Shown: one piece after another, positions 17,268-26,128 of the stretch
Numbering within the stretch: the stretch's first letter is position 1
Layout of the letters: each line of letters opens with the position of its first letter
NCBI RefSeq assembly: GCF_021568795.1
Contig: NZ_JAKGUE010000001.1
Coordinates: forward strand, 62,001 to 126,000
Source of the DNA: Dethiosulfovibrio faecalis
GTDB taxonomy: Bacteria > Synergistota > Synergistia > Synergistales > Dethiosulfovibrionaceae
Length of the DNA: 64,000 nucleotides
Reading direction: 5' to 3'
Translations under genes and position numbers: made by a program
The notes under the pieces: generated by a model
What the model was told of the DNA's origin: nothing
Database searches by the model: none
What the model saw: the letters and a program-made list of their open reading frames with translations, nothing else

Positions 17268-18570
17268 GTGACAAAAAGATTTATTAGTCTGTTCTTGTTC
17301 CACCTGGGCCTCGTCTTTCTCACAGTCTCAAAAACCATCAGATCCCATACCAGCGGACAATGCCGTCGATGTTCCATTGGACCAAACGCTATCCTGGGCA
17401 CGCTGTTATAACGAGGATGGAACTCCAATAGCAGGATATACTATTCAAGTAAGAAACGAAAAGGGAACGTACATGAGCAGTGGAAGTATTTCATCTATAG
17501 GGTCAAGTAGAATTACTTTCGAAACGTCCGGCTTTTACCCAGGGGATAAGTACACTTGGGAAGTTAGTGCTAGGGATAACAGGGGGGCTGTTTGGAAAAG
17601 TACGTTTAGTTTTACGACAACAGCCGTAGCATTGCAGACCGGAAAAGCAATTCTTGCGTACTCTATTCCCGGTCAGGTGAACTCTATAATCGACAGCTCC
17701 GCTCATACCGTCACCGTGACTATGCCTAGCGGAACGGATGTATCCTCTCTGGTAGCCGAATTTACCCTCTCAGGCGGAGCCTCTTCTGAGGTCGGCGGAG
17801 TAGCCCAGACAAGCAAGAAGACCGCCAACGACTTTACGAATCCCGTTACCTATAGAGTTACCGCCGAGGATAAAAGCGTCCAGAACTGGGTAGTCAGGGT
17901 AAACGTTGCCCCAGCTCCAAGGATCGGCAAGGATATAACCAGTTACTCTATTCCCGGTCAGGTGAACTCTATAATCGACAGCTCCGCTCATACCGTCACC
18001 GTGACTATGCCTAGCGGAACGGATGTATCCTCTCTGGTAGCCGAATTTACCCTCTCAGGCGGAGCCTCTTCTGAGGTCGGTGGAGTAGCCCAAATCAGTA
18101 AAAAGACCGCCAATGACTTTACGAATCCCGTTACCTATAGAGTTACCGCCGAGGATGAAAGCGTTCAAAACTGGGTAGTCAGGGTAAACGTTGCCCCAGC
18201 TCCAAGAATCGGCAAGGATATAACCAGCTACTCTCTTCCCGGTCAGGTGAGTTCTATAATCGACAGCACCGCTCATACCGTCACCGTGACCATGCCTAGC
18301 GGAACGGATGTATCCTCTCTGGTGGCTGATTTTACCCTATCCGACGGAGCCTCCGCTGAGATTGGGTCTCTAATTCAGGAGAGTGGGGTAACCGCTAATG
18401 ATTTTACATCTCCCGTCCCTTACAAGATAATCGCAGAAGATAAGTCTTTTCTGAATTGGACTGTCACGGTATATCTAGATACCGATCCTGTTACACCGGT
18501 GATACCAAAGGTTGAGCCTTCCGATATAGAACCTTTTAAATTGGAAGATGAAGATATAAGCTCCGGAGCC
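17268..18570 (+). pseudogene. 5' part of a disrupted secreted repeat protein (Synergist-CTERM type)
   Basis: A GTG at 17268 after AGAGGT begins a signal-peptide-like stretch (TKR then FISLFLFHLGLVFLTVS). This frame closes at a TAA shortly after. The body of the protein is in the +1 frame, open from about 17272 without a start codon until a TTG at 17377. Losing one A from the AAAAA at 17330-17334 would join them. The body has a fibronectin/Ig-like domain (PADNAVDVPLDQTLSW onward) and three ~95-residue DUF5018-like repeats, then is cut at 18570 by an insertion sequence. The other half lies at 20229-21059. The protein would be exported. Confidence 0.8.
17641..18495 (+). repeat. Three tandem 285-bp coding repeats
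   Basis: Units at 17641-17925, 17926-18210 and 18211-18495. Units 1 and 2 are nearly identical over most of their length; unit 3 keeps its first half and diverges in its second half. Each encodes one module with GQVxSIID, TVTVTMPSGTDVSSLVA, ANDFTxPVxY and a closing W-x-V strand. Confidence 0.93.
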
Positions 18571-18610
18571 TGTCAAGCGAAATGTCGCAAAAAGATCGAA
18601 TTGGAATGAC

Positions 18611-19705
18611 TCAGTCTCTGCGCTTTTCCTGGGACTCTTTCTCCGGGTTCAGATAGACCGCCTCCTCGATGGAGCAGTTTCTTATCGGCCTGTTTCTCCA
18701 TCTGTCCGGGTGTTTTCTCTTGGCTTCTTCCAGGGTTTTCTTCCTCTTTGCCAGTATCTCCGGGGCTTTCCCGTTATGCCTCTGCTCCGGCGTCACGTAG
18801 TTTAAGGCGCTGTGACGGTGGGTATGGTTGTACCAGGACACGAACCGGTAGGTCCAGGCCCTAGCGTCCTCTATGTCCCTGAAGCCTCCGCTGGGGAAGG
18901 CCGGTCTGTATTTCAGGGTCTTGAAGATCGATTCACTGTAGGGGTTGTCGTTGCTTACCCTCGGTCTGCTGTGGGAGAACAGTACTCCCAGTTTTTCCAT
19001 GGTGGCCCTCAATGTGGCGCTTTTCATTGGGCTTCCGTTGTCGGCATGCAGGATCAGAGGTTTGTCGGCAAGGCGGATCTTCTCCGACAGGACCGCTTTG
19101 GTTACCACCTCTGACGCCAGCTCTCCCGATTCTTCGTCGTAGATCTCCCAGTCGACTATCTTTCTGCTGTAGAGGTCTATTATGAGGTACAGGTAGTAGA
19201 ACAGGCCCTTGGCCGGTCCGCAGATGTAGGTTATATCCCAGGACCATAGCTGGTTGGGGCCGTCGGCTTTATGGGTTGTTATAGGTCTTTTTACCGGAGC
19301 CGCCGTTCTGCCTCTATGGTTGATCTGTCTGTGTTTCCTGAGTATCCTGTAGAATGTCGATTCAGAGGCGATGTATATGCCTTTTTCCAGTAGATCGTTC
19401 ACTATCTGGGCTGGCGGTGCGCTGGCGTATTCCGGGCTGTTGGCTATCTCGAGTACTTTCCGTTCTTCCTCTTGCGATAGTTTCTGAGGGGTCTTTCTGG
19501 GAGCGTGAGGTCTTTGGTCCTCTTTTACATGGCCCTCTTTGCACCATCTCTGGAAGGTTCTCTCAGTTATGCCGACCTCTCTACAGGCTTTAGCCTGGGT
19601 AGCTCCGCTCGATACGGCTTCTTCGATCAGTTCTACTGCTTTACGGCGATCCGAGGCACCGATCAGTCGTCCTCGTTTTCCCCCCAGATCGCCTGGACTT
19701 TTTTT
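18611..19705 (-). CDS. IS3-family transposase OrfB (DDE domain), expressed by -1 frameshift
   Basis: The rve-type catalytic part of the transposase. The acidic triad is visible as WSWDITYI, LHADNGSP and NPYSESIFKTLKY. The open frame has no obvious own start at its upstream end. It runs in the -1 frame relative to OrfA from the A7 tract (19699-19705), and begins with a second helix-turn-helix (RRKAVELIEEAV through GITERTFQRW). An internal GTG at 19402 could give only the catalytic part. Synthesis as an OrfAB fusion is expected from family behaviour. Confidence 0.85.
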   Translation of the reverse strand, partial: KKSPGDLGGKRGRLIGASDRRKAVELIEEAVSSGATQAKACREVGITERTFQRWCKEGHVKEDQRPHAPRKTPQKLSQEEERKVLEIANSPEYASAPPAQIVNDLLEKGIYIASESTFYRILRKHRQINHRGRTAAPVKRPITTHKADGPNQLWSWDITYICGPAKGLFYYLYLIIDLYSRKIVDWEIYDEESGELASEVVTKAVLSEKIRLADKPLILHADNGSPMKSATLRATMEKLGVLFSHSRPRVSNDNPYSESIFKTLKYRPAFPSGGFRDIEDARAWTYRFVSWYNHTHRHSALNYVTPEQRHNGKAPEILAKRKKTLEEAKRKHPDRWRNRPIRNCSIEEAVYLNPEKESQEKRRD

Positions 19706-20160
19706 CTCAACACTAGCAGGGCAGCCGCTTCGGCCAGGGCTTTGTCCTTACGTCTGAGCTCCTGTTCCAGCTTTTTGTGATCCTTCTTTACCTGGCTTAC
19801 CTCATGCATAAGCTCCCTGACCTTGAGGCTCTGGCCGTCGTTTGCCTCCTCGCAGGAGTTTCGCCAGCTTATAACCTGTTCGACGAACAGGCCCTTTTCC
19901 CTGCAGTACCGGGCCAGCTCCTCCTCGTTCATGGTGTAGGTCTCGTGGACTATGAGAAACTTGTCTCTGGAACTCCAGCTGTCCGGTCTATCTTCATCGC
20001 AGGGAGCGGCCTTGCCGGACGCACGGAGCTCTTTTCTCCAGTTGTAGAGGGTGGTCACCGTTATGCCAGTCTCCTTCGATAACTTAGGTATGGATATGTT
20101 CTCCGGCGGCATCATTCTCTTTTTGATTACCTCTTTTTGTTCTTTGCTGTACCTAGCCAT
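19663..20160 (-). CDS. IS3-family transposase OrfA (helix-turn-helix)
   Basis: A 165-residue protein with an N-terminal helix-turn-helix (ISIPKLSKETGITVTTLYNW) for binding the element ends, and a C-terminal coiled coil (VRELMHEVSQVKKDHKKLEQEL) for multimerisation. It is longer than the usual ~100 residues. The ATG at 20158-20160 is chosen because GGAGG is 8 bases upstream; a GTG three codons earlier overlaps that site. It contains the A AAA AAA slippery heptamer that leads into OrfB. Confidence 0.88.
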   Translation of the reverse strand: MARYSKEQKEVIKKRMMPPENISIPKLSKETGITVTTLYNWRKELRASGKAAPCDEDRPDSWSSRDKFLIVHETYTMNEEELARYCREKGLFVEQVISWRNSCEEANDGQSLKVRELMHEVSQVKKDHKKLEQELRRKDKALAEAAALLVLRKKVQAIWGENEDD

Positions 20161-20228
20161 GTGTCGCACCTCCAGGGAGCCTCTCTCGACTCGCTAAACT
20201 AGTCTATCATGCGACACCTATTTTGGCA

Positions 20229-21059
20229 GGTAGGGGCTCTGACAGTGGAGCAAAGCCTATGACTTCCAGTGAGACAGCAGACATAGTCAACGGCAACGGA
20301 GATCTTTTGAAATTATTTAGCGAGGATAAAGTAGCGGAGATAGTTGCCGTGAATCTTGACGGTGATGTAAAGGATATAAAGTTTCCTGCAAAGAAGGATC
20401 ACGCTAAGAACGTGACGGATATAGCCGTTAAATACGAAGGCTCTCAGGCTATAACTCCTGTGATTGCTCAGATAAAAAATAATGATTCTGATGATGGAGA
20501 TAACTTTGATTTATCTCTTCCTGTGGCCCAGATCAGGTCTCTTATGGCGAACGTCTCCAATAACACCCTGACCTTCCGTCTTAAAATCTCCTCAAAAGAA
20601 AGCGTGATAATGTTCAACGGGAAAAATTTGGTAGCGGAAAGACTCGCTACGGTAGAGGAAAAGGACGGAGGGTACTACGTTGTTGTAAATGTGTCCAATC
20701 GTCCAGGAACTGGTTTGACCTTCGAGGATCTATCGGGGTCCGTGTTTGCTGTGGATACGGAAGAGCATCTGATACAGACTATCATGGAAAAGATAGGCTC
20801 AAAGAATTATAGCTATCAGGATCTTGTAAACATGGGATTATTGAATCTTGATTCGTCTAAATGGTATGAATATAAGAGTGAAATAGATAAACTGGTGGAT
20901 CCAGTAAAAGAGGATATTCAAAAAGCTATCGATGCAATCAATACCGCAAAGCCTGTTCCCGCAAGCAGTGGAAGCGGTGGTGCTGGATGCTCTATAGGTG
21001 GGATTGCCCCAGCGGCATTTTTCTTGCTCTTGCCTTTGTTCCTGTTCCAGAAGAAATAA
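20229..21059 (+). pseudogene. 3' part of the disrupted protein with Synergist-CTERM tail
   Basis: This frame is in phase with the 5' part once the insertion sequence is removed. It encodes about 276 residues of unrecognised sequence rich in Asp, Lys and Val, then a low-complexity Ser/Gly linker and the tail GGAGCSIGG, a hydrophobic stretch (APAAFFLLLPLFLF) and QKK. Gly-Cys before a membrane segment with a basic end is the layout of Synergist-CTERM sorting signals, in which the tail anchors or is cleaved during surface attachment. Without the insertion the whole protein would have roughly 700 residues. A start inside the element end (TTG 20223) exists but has no signal peptide. Confidence 0.8.
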
Positions 21060-21126
21060 CCGTATCAAAAAGTCCTCTTGCCTGAATGGCTAAGTTACCG
21101 AAGCCTAAACAGAGCGAGAGTTGCCA

Positions 21127-21155
21127 CGGAGAGCGCCATTTTATGGCGCTCTCCG
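21127..21155. terminator. 13-bp perfect hairpin after the CTERM gene
   Basis: 21127-21139 pairs fully with 21143-21155 around a TTT loop. There is no T run, so it may act as an RNA-stabilising or weak termination stem. Confidence 0.45.
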
Positions 21156-21264
21156 ATCTGGTGCAGTTCAACTGAATCATCAGCTAATGTGAGAGCTAAA
21201 AACCCTATTTTTAAGATTAGCTTGCTATGTTTATGAAGCATTTTTAGATGTGAGGAGGGGTAAT

Positions 21265-21444
21265 ATGAAAGATACAAAATTAGAGCGAGAAAGCGTGGTC
21301 GATAATTCAGATCCGCAGCCTTTTGGTACTGAGACTATAGTAAAAATTTTCATGCTTGTATTTCGTGTGGTGGGCTTTATAGCAGTAGCTATAGTATCAA
21401 TAGCTGCTGCATTAACTATACTCTATTCGGGAGGAAGGGATTGA
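21265..21444 (+). CDS. Small single-span membrane protein, unknown function
   Basis: A 59-residue frame with ATG 21265 preceded by GAGGAGGGG at 4-5 bases. Residues 1-26 are polar (KDTKLERESVVDNSD), residues 29-55 form one long hydrophobic segment, and the end is GGRD. No family is recognised. The strong ribosome site supports translation. It stands alone between the disrupted gene and the defence island. Confidence 0.55.
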   Translation: MKDTKLERESVVDNSDPQPFGTETIVKIFMLVFRVVGFIAVAIVSIAAALTILYSGGRD

Positions 21445-21655
21445 TAGCCGAAAAAGGGCCCACCATAACGGCACACAGCGAAGAGAATCGGTTCTCTGAG
21501 ATGTTCCATGTTCATGTAGGCTCTTTTACTCCCACTTGTAGGATGTACATGTTTTGTCTTCCCGGTGTTATCTGTGGTATCGTAGATTTACGGTAGCCTT
21601 CCCTACCCTTCTGGGAGGGCTACTGCCACGTTGTACTTCAAGTAAACGTACGAAA
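21445..21655. other. Intergenic region left of the defence island
   Basis: No gene is seen. A hairpin GTAGCCTTCCC / GGGAGGGCTAC (21593-21603 with 21613-21623, one wobble) lacks a T tract. Confidence 0.4.
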
Positions 21656-21670
21656 GATATTGTACGTTAT
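21656..21670 (+). repeat. Left copy of a 15-bp direct repeat flanking the BREX island
   Basis: GATATTGTACGTTAT occurs here and again, identically and in the same orientation, at 36429-36443. The two copies enclose exactly the defence operon, which suggests attachment-like or target-duplication ends. No integrase is inside. Confidence 0.6.
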
Positions 21671-21688
21671 TGGCGAATTAGAGGAACA

Positions 21689-21719
21689 AGTGGTATGTTC
21701 CATTTTGGAACATACCACT
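21689..21719. repeat. Perfect 14-bp inverted repeat with 3-base loop
   Basis: AGTGGTATGTTCCA (21689-21702), TTT, and its exact complement (21706-21719). It is 18 bases inside the left direct repeat. There is no T tract and no adjacent gene that it would terminate. Confidence 0.7.
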
Positions 21720-21796
21720 CAACACGGAGCCATTGGGGGAAAACACAGATCCAACCGATCAAGCTCTGTGCATAGGTTGAGACTGGTGGCGCGGAT

Positions 21797-21837
21797 ACTC
21801 ATACATCCGATGATAAATCGGATAAATAATTATGAGT
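21797..21837 (+). promoter_or_regulatory. Nested inverted repeats upstream of brxF
   Basis: The outer arms ACTCATA (21797-21803) and TATGAGT (21831-21837) enclose the inner arms ATCCGAT (21805-21811) and ATCGGAT (21817-21823). The structure ends 6 bases before the AGGAG ribosome site of brxF. It could be an operator or a leader RNA fold controlling the operon. No regulator gene is linked. Confidence 0.4.
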
Positions 21838-21855
21838 CATAGATAGGAGCAATAA

Positions 21856-22347
21856 ATGGTAGATCCAATAGAAAATCAAGTGATACGATTGCTCGAAGCA
21901 GCGGAAGATCTATATCACCGTCTTGTGTTGATAGTTGGAAAAAGTGGTTCCGGTAAAACTTCCGTTGTTCAAAATTTGGCAAAACTGTATGATGTCGAGC
22001 CTATCAATATCAATCTGTGCCTATCGAAGGAGTTGCTTGAATTAACTAGAAAACAAAGGCAATTGAGGTTGGGCAGGATTTTAGCACAGACAGTCAACGG
22101 GAATGGGGACAAGGTTTTTCTGGACAACATTGAGATCCTTTTTGATGTTGAGCTTAAGCAGGATCCGTTGCGCTTGTTGCAGGGAATATCCCGAAATTTA
22201 ACTGTTGTGGCATCTTGGAATGGCACCTTTGAAAAAGGCAAGCTGATATATGCGGAGCCAGGTCACCGAGAATATAGAAGTTACGATTTAACAGACACTC
22301 TGGTTGTCTGCGTGAGCGGTGAGGCTACGTTAAATTTAAAAAACTAA
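21856..22347 (+). CDS. brxF: BREX-3 P-loop protein BrxF
   Basis: A 163-residue nucleotide-binding protein that opens BREX type 3 operons; its biochemical role is not well defined. The Walker A motif GKSGSGKT spans residues 28-35, and a Walker B-like VFLDNIEILFD lies near residues 87-97. The C-terminal part is beta-rich. ATG 21856 follows AGGAG. The gene is A+T-rich with lysine AAA and leucine TTG codons, unlike the flanking host genes. It is 16 bases from brxC. Confidence 0.85.
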   Translation: MVDPIENQVIRLLEAAEDLYHRLVLIVGKSGSGKTSVVQNLAKLYDVEPININLCLSKELLELTRKQRQLRLGRILAQTVNGNGDKVFLDNIEILFDVELKQDPLRLLQGISRNLTVVASWNGTFEKGKLIYAEPGHREYRSYDLTDTLVVCVSGEATLNLKN

Positions 22348-22363
22348 GTGAGGGTAGACTAAT

Positions 22364-25300
22364 ATGAAGTACGGAGAGCTAATTCAATTTGATCCGATAG
22401 AATCGGTCGTTCAGCTACGGGATGCTGACAAAAAAAGTGCTGCTCATCAACTGGTTGATACCTACGTAATTTCTGATGAAATGGCAGAGCGAATGGTTCG
22501 CCTTGTAATTCCTCAGCTTCAGTTTGAACAGCCTCTAGATAACAAAGGCCTCTTGGTGGTCGGTAATTACGGTACCGGTAAATCTCACTTGATGTCTGTC
22601 GTTTCCAGTATTGCTGCCGATGCATCTCTGCTTGACAGTCTAAACCACGAAAGCGTTAAGTCGGACGCAGAAAAGATTGCCGGTAAATTTAAGGTCATCC
22701 GTACAGAAATTGGAGCAACGACCATGTCACTCAGAGATATTCTGGTGGCAGAGCTGGAAGAGCATCTCGAGAATATGGGCGTAAGTTACCTCTTCCCGGA
22801 CTCGGGAACAATCACCAGCCATAAGCGGGTTTTTGAAGACATGATGTCCAAGTTTGGCGAAGTTTTTCCTGAACAAGGTCTCCTACTGGTAGTCGATGAG
22901 CTACTGGATTATCTGAGGACTCGAAAGGATCAGGAGCTTATCCTCGATTTGAACTTCCTTCGCGAAGTCGGCGAGGTTTGCAAGGACCTTCGCTTCCGTT
23001 TTATGGCCGGTGTGCAGGAAGCCATATTTGACAGCCCGAGATTCGCCTTTGTCGCTGACAGCATTCGTCGGGTAAAAGACCGGTTTGAACAGATACTTAT
23101 TGCCCGAAACGACGTTAAGTTTGTGGTCTCGGAGCGTCTGTTAAAGAAAACCACAGAACAACAGGCAAAGATCAGAGATTATCTCACCCCGTTTGCAAAA
23201 TATTACGGTGGCATGAACGAGCGCATGGACGAATTTGTCCGGCTGTTTCCGATACACCCTGATTACATAGATACGTTCGAAAGAGTGACCGTTGTCGAAA
23301 AGCGTGAAGTCCTCAAAACCCTATCCATAGGCATGAAGGGCTTTTTGGATAAAGACGTCCCGGACAACGAGCCCGGCCTGATCGCCTTTGACAGCTACTG
23401 GAATACCTTAAAACAAAATCCATCCTTCCGGGCTATCCCAGAAATCCGGGAGGTGATTGACTGTAGTCAAGTGTTGGAATCACGGATCGAAAACGCCATC
23501 ACCCGCAAGCAATACAAACCCATGGCACTGCGCCTGATCCACGCGTTATCCGTCCACCGCCTAACCACTGGTGATATCTACGCGCCAATGGGAGCCAGCG
23601 CAGAGGAACTGCGCGACCGTCTCTGTCTGTTTGATCCATTGATTGCAGAACTTGGCAGCGATGAGCCCGATAGGGACTTGCAGACCCACGTTGAAACCGT
23701 TCTTCGAGAAATACATAAAACCGTCAGTGGTCAGTTTATCTCCTTTAACGCTGATAACCGCCAGTTCTATCTTGACCTAAAGAAAATCGACGATTTTGAT
23801 GCCCTGATCGACAAACGGGCCGAGAGCTTGGGTGATGCACAGCTCGATCGATTCTATTACGAAGCCTTAAAACGAGTCATGGAATGCCAGGACTCGACCT
23901 ATGTGACCGGTTACAAAATATGGCAGCACGAACTGGTCTGGCAGGAGCACAAGGCTGCCCGCACCGGCTACCTCTTTTTCGGTGCACCCAACGAGCGATC
24001 TACTGCCGTACCGACCCGGGATTTTTATATCTACTTCATTCAGCCAAACGACCCACCACGATTTAAAGATGATAAGGTCAGCGACGAGGTCTTCTTCCGC
24101 TTAAAGCCGTCAAAGGATACCGGTGAAGAATTCCAGACATCTCTGAAAAGCTATGCCGCAGCCCTCGACTTAGCGGGCACATCTTCAGGCCATGCCAAGG
24201 CCACCTATGACGCCAAAGCGAATGGCTTCCTGAAAAAACTGGTGCAATGGCTGCAAAAACATATGTTGGAGGCCTTCGAGGTTACCTATCAGGGCCGGGC
24301 CAAATCCATGACGGAATGGGCAAAAGGCAAGTCCATCAGAGACATTTCAGGTCTATCACCGCACGAAACCATCAACTTCCGGGATCTTGTTAACACCATT
24401 GCCGGAGTGTGCCTTGCACCTAACTTTGAAAATCAGGCACCCGAGTACCCGTTTTTTCCCGTCCTGATTACCGAGAGCAACAGGGCCCAAGCGGCCCAAG
24501 ATGCTCTCCGGGCAATCGGCGGCCAGAACCGAACCAAACAGGCAACGGCTGTACTAGATGCCTTGGAACTTCTGGATGGAGAAAAGATAGCCCCTTACAA
24601 ATCCAAATACATAAGTTTCATCCTCGACATCGTAAAGGCCAAAGGTCACGGCCAGGTCGTCAACCGGAATGAAATCATCAAGGACGATCACGGTTTGGAA
24701 TATATGAATCCGGATAGCTCTCGTCTTGAACCGGAATGGGTAACGGTACTGATAGCCGCTCTGGTTTACTCCGGCGACATCGTTCTGTCTATCCCTGGGA
24801 AGAAGTTCGACGCTACCGGACTCCAGCAGCTTGCGGCAACTGGAATGGATGAACTCATCCGATTCAAGCACATTGAGCAACCCAAGGAATGGAATCTCCC
24901 GGCACTCAAGTCTATGTTCGAACTTCTCGGCATGACACCTGGAATGGCCCAGCTGATTACTCAAGGCAAAGAAGAACCGATTCAGGATCTGCAGCAAGCC
25001 GTAGGAAAACTGGTTAAACGGATCGTGATGACACAACAGGCCTTGCGTGAAGGGCTTTCCTTCTGGGGACTTGATCTTCTTGCCGGGACCGATCTGGCCA
25101 ATCAGGTATCTGGACTGGATGCTGCCAAGACGTTCCTTGAGTCGCTCCAAGCCTACACATCACCGGGCAAATTGAAGAATTTCCGCTACAGCATGGACGA
25201 AGTGAAGGCCCATGAAAAAGCGGTAAAAGCGCTGGATGATCTAGATGCTCTGCGAAAATTTGTCATGGACCACAGTCCGACGGCCTCATGGCTTTCAACC

Positions 25301-26104
25301 GCCGAGGGCGTCCTACCTCCAGAGCATAACTGGGTGAACCGCATGAAAACCACCCGGCAGGATGTACTGGAAATGCTCAATCAGACTGACCTGACAAAGC
25401 TGGCGAACCAGTCCCAGGTTATCGGGGCAAAACTTCAGCAGCTTAAAAAAGACTACATCGTTGTCTACATCGGCCTGCATACCAAGGCCCGACTGGGCGT
25501 AAACGACGACAAACGCAAAGCAGCCTTGGTGGAAGACCATCGACTGCAGACGCTCCTTAAGCTGGCAGGTGTCGATCTGATGCCGAGACAGCAACTCATT
25601 GATTACCAGAACCGGTTGGCCGGGCTGAAAAGCTGCTTTGCCTTGACCGAAGGGAATTTGGATACCACACCGGTCTGTCCTCACTGCGGGTTCCGCCCAT
25701 CGGTGGAAACTGGTGTCGCCCAAGGATCACAGATGATCGATCAGATGGATAACGATCTCGATGCCATGGTGGGTAAGTGGACTTCAACTCTTTTGGCTAA
25801 TCTGGAAGATCCAATTACTCAAGCTAACATGGATCTACTGAAGGCGGAGGATCGTGAGCCGCTGGAAGCCTTTATCAAATCCGGGGAGCTTCCGGTTCCG
25901 TTGGATACAAACTTTGTCCACGCCCTGAAAGAAGTGCTGTCAGGATTGGTAAAAGTATCGGTTAATGCGCAGGAGATACAAAAAGCATTGCAGATTGAAA
26001 GTGGCCCGGCAACACCTGCGGAAATCAAAAAACGGTTCGACGATTTCATCGATCAGCTGACCAAAGGCCAGGATCCGGCTAATGTGCGAATCGTAATGGA
26101 ATAA
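22364..26104 (+). CDS. brxC: BREX-3 large ATPase BrxC
   Basis: A 1246-residue ATPase of the BrxC/PglY group (DUF6079-like), essential for phage exclusion in studied BREX systems. Walker [11 protein letters not shown] is at residues 67-76, and [12 protein letters not shown] near residue 170 is the Walker B region. The rest is mostly helical. A zinc-knuckle-like CPHCGFRP is near residue 1105. Codons such as CGC/CGT and CTG are frequent, again unlike the host. ATG 22364 follows GTGAGGG. No frameshift or stop interrupts it. Confidence 0.9.
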   Translation: MKYGELIQFDPIESVVQLRDADKKSAAHQLVDTYVISDEMAERMVRLVIPQLQFEQPLDNKGLLVVGNYGTGKSHLMSVVSSIAADASLLDSLNHESVKSDAEKIAGKFKVIRTEIGATTMSLRDILVAELEEHLENMGVSYLFPDSGTITSHKRVFEDMMSKFGEVFPEQGLLLVVDELLDYLRTRKDQELILDLNFLREVGEVCKDLRFRFMAGVQEAIFDSPRFAFVADSIRRVKDRFEQILIARNDVKFVVSERLLKKTTEQQAKIRDYLTPFAKYYGGMNERMDEFVRLFPIHPDYIDTFERVTVVEKREVLKTLSIGMKGFLDKDVPDNEPGLIAFDSYWNTLKQNPSFRAIPEIREVIDCSQVLESRIENAITRKQYKPMALRLIHALSVHRLTTGDIYAPMGASAEELRDRLCLFDPLIAELGSDEPDRDLQTHVETVLREIHKTVSGQFISFNADNRQFYLDLKKIDDFDALIDKRAESLGDAQLDRFYYEALKRVMECQDSTYVTGYKIWQHELVWQEHKAARTGYLFFGAPNERSTAVPTRDFYIYFIQPNDPPRFKDDKVSDEVFFRLKPSKDTGEEFQTSLKSYAAALDLAGTSSGHAKATYDAKANGFLKKLVQWLQKHMLEAFEVTYQGRAKSMTEWAKGKSIRDISGLSPHETINFRDLVNTIAGVCLAPNFENQAPEYPFFPVLITESNRAQAAQDALRAIGGQNRTKQATAVLDALELLDGEKIAPYKSKYISFILDIVKAKGHGQVVNRNEIIKDDHGLEYMNPDSSRLEPEWVTVLIAALVYSGDIVLSIPGKKFDATGLQQLAATGMDELIRFKHIEQPKEWNLPALKSMFELLGMTPGMAQLITQGKEEPIQDLQQAVGKLVKRIVMTQQALREGLSFWGLDLLAGTDLANQVSGLDAAKTFLESLQAYTSPGKLKNFRYSMDEVKAHEKAVKALDDLDALRKFVMDHSPTASWLSTAEGVLPPEHNWVNRMKTTRQDVLEMLNQTDLTKLANQSQVIGAKLQQLKKDYIVVYIGLHTKARLGVNDDKRKAALVEDHRLQTLLKLAGVDLMPRQQLIDYQNRLAGLKSCFALTEGNLDTTPVCPHCGFRPSVETGVAQGSQMIDQMDNDLDAMVGKWTSTLLANLEDPITQANMDLLKAEDREPLEAFIKSGELPVPLDTNFVHALKEVLSGLVKVSVNAQEIQKALQIESGPATPAEIKKRFDDFIDQLTKGQDPANVRIVME

Positions 26105-26128
26105 TACCAGACGGGCGGGATATAAAAT

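Larger units (their letters stand above)
18571..20228 (-). mobile_element. IS3-family insertion sequence, about 1.66 kb
   Basis: Two overlapping transposase frames on the minus strand lie between imperfect terminal inverted repeats of about 24 bp. The ends align as TGTCAAGCGAAATGTCGCA (left) and TGCCAAAATAGGTGTCGCA (right, complement), sharing the core TGTCGCA and TG...CA termini. Removing 18571-20228 joins the flanking frames exactly (codon GCC to codon GGT), which confirms insertion into a gene. No clear target duplication is seen, so the exact ends could be off by a base or two. It is longer than most IS3 members. Confidence 0.85.

Noticed and set aside
17641-18495. Repeat array as noncoding or CRISPR-like
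   Set aside because: 285-bp units are in-frame protein domains.
17377-18609. Intact secreted protein starting at TTG 17377
   Set aside because: That start lies within the first domain and lacks a signal peptide and a ribosome site; its end runs into the insertion sequence.
21060-21264. Remnant of another insertion sequence
   Set aside because: A perfect hairpin is present but no transposase fragment or terminal repeats can be recognised.
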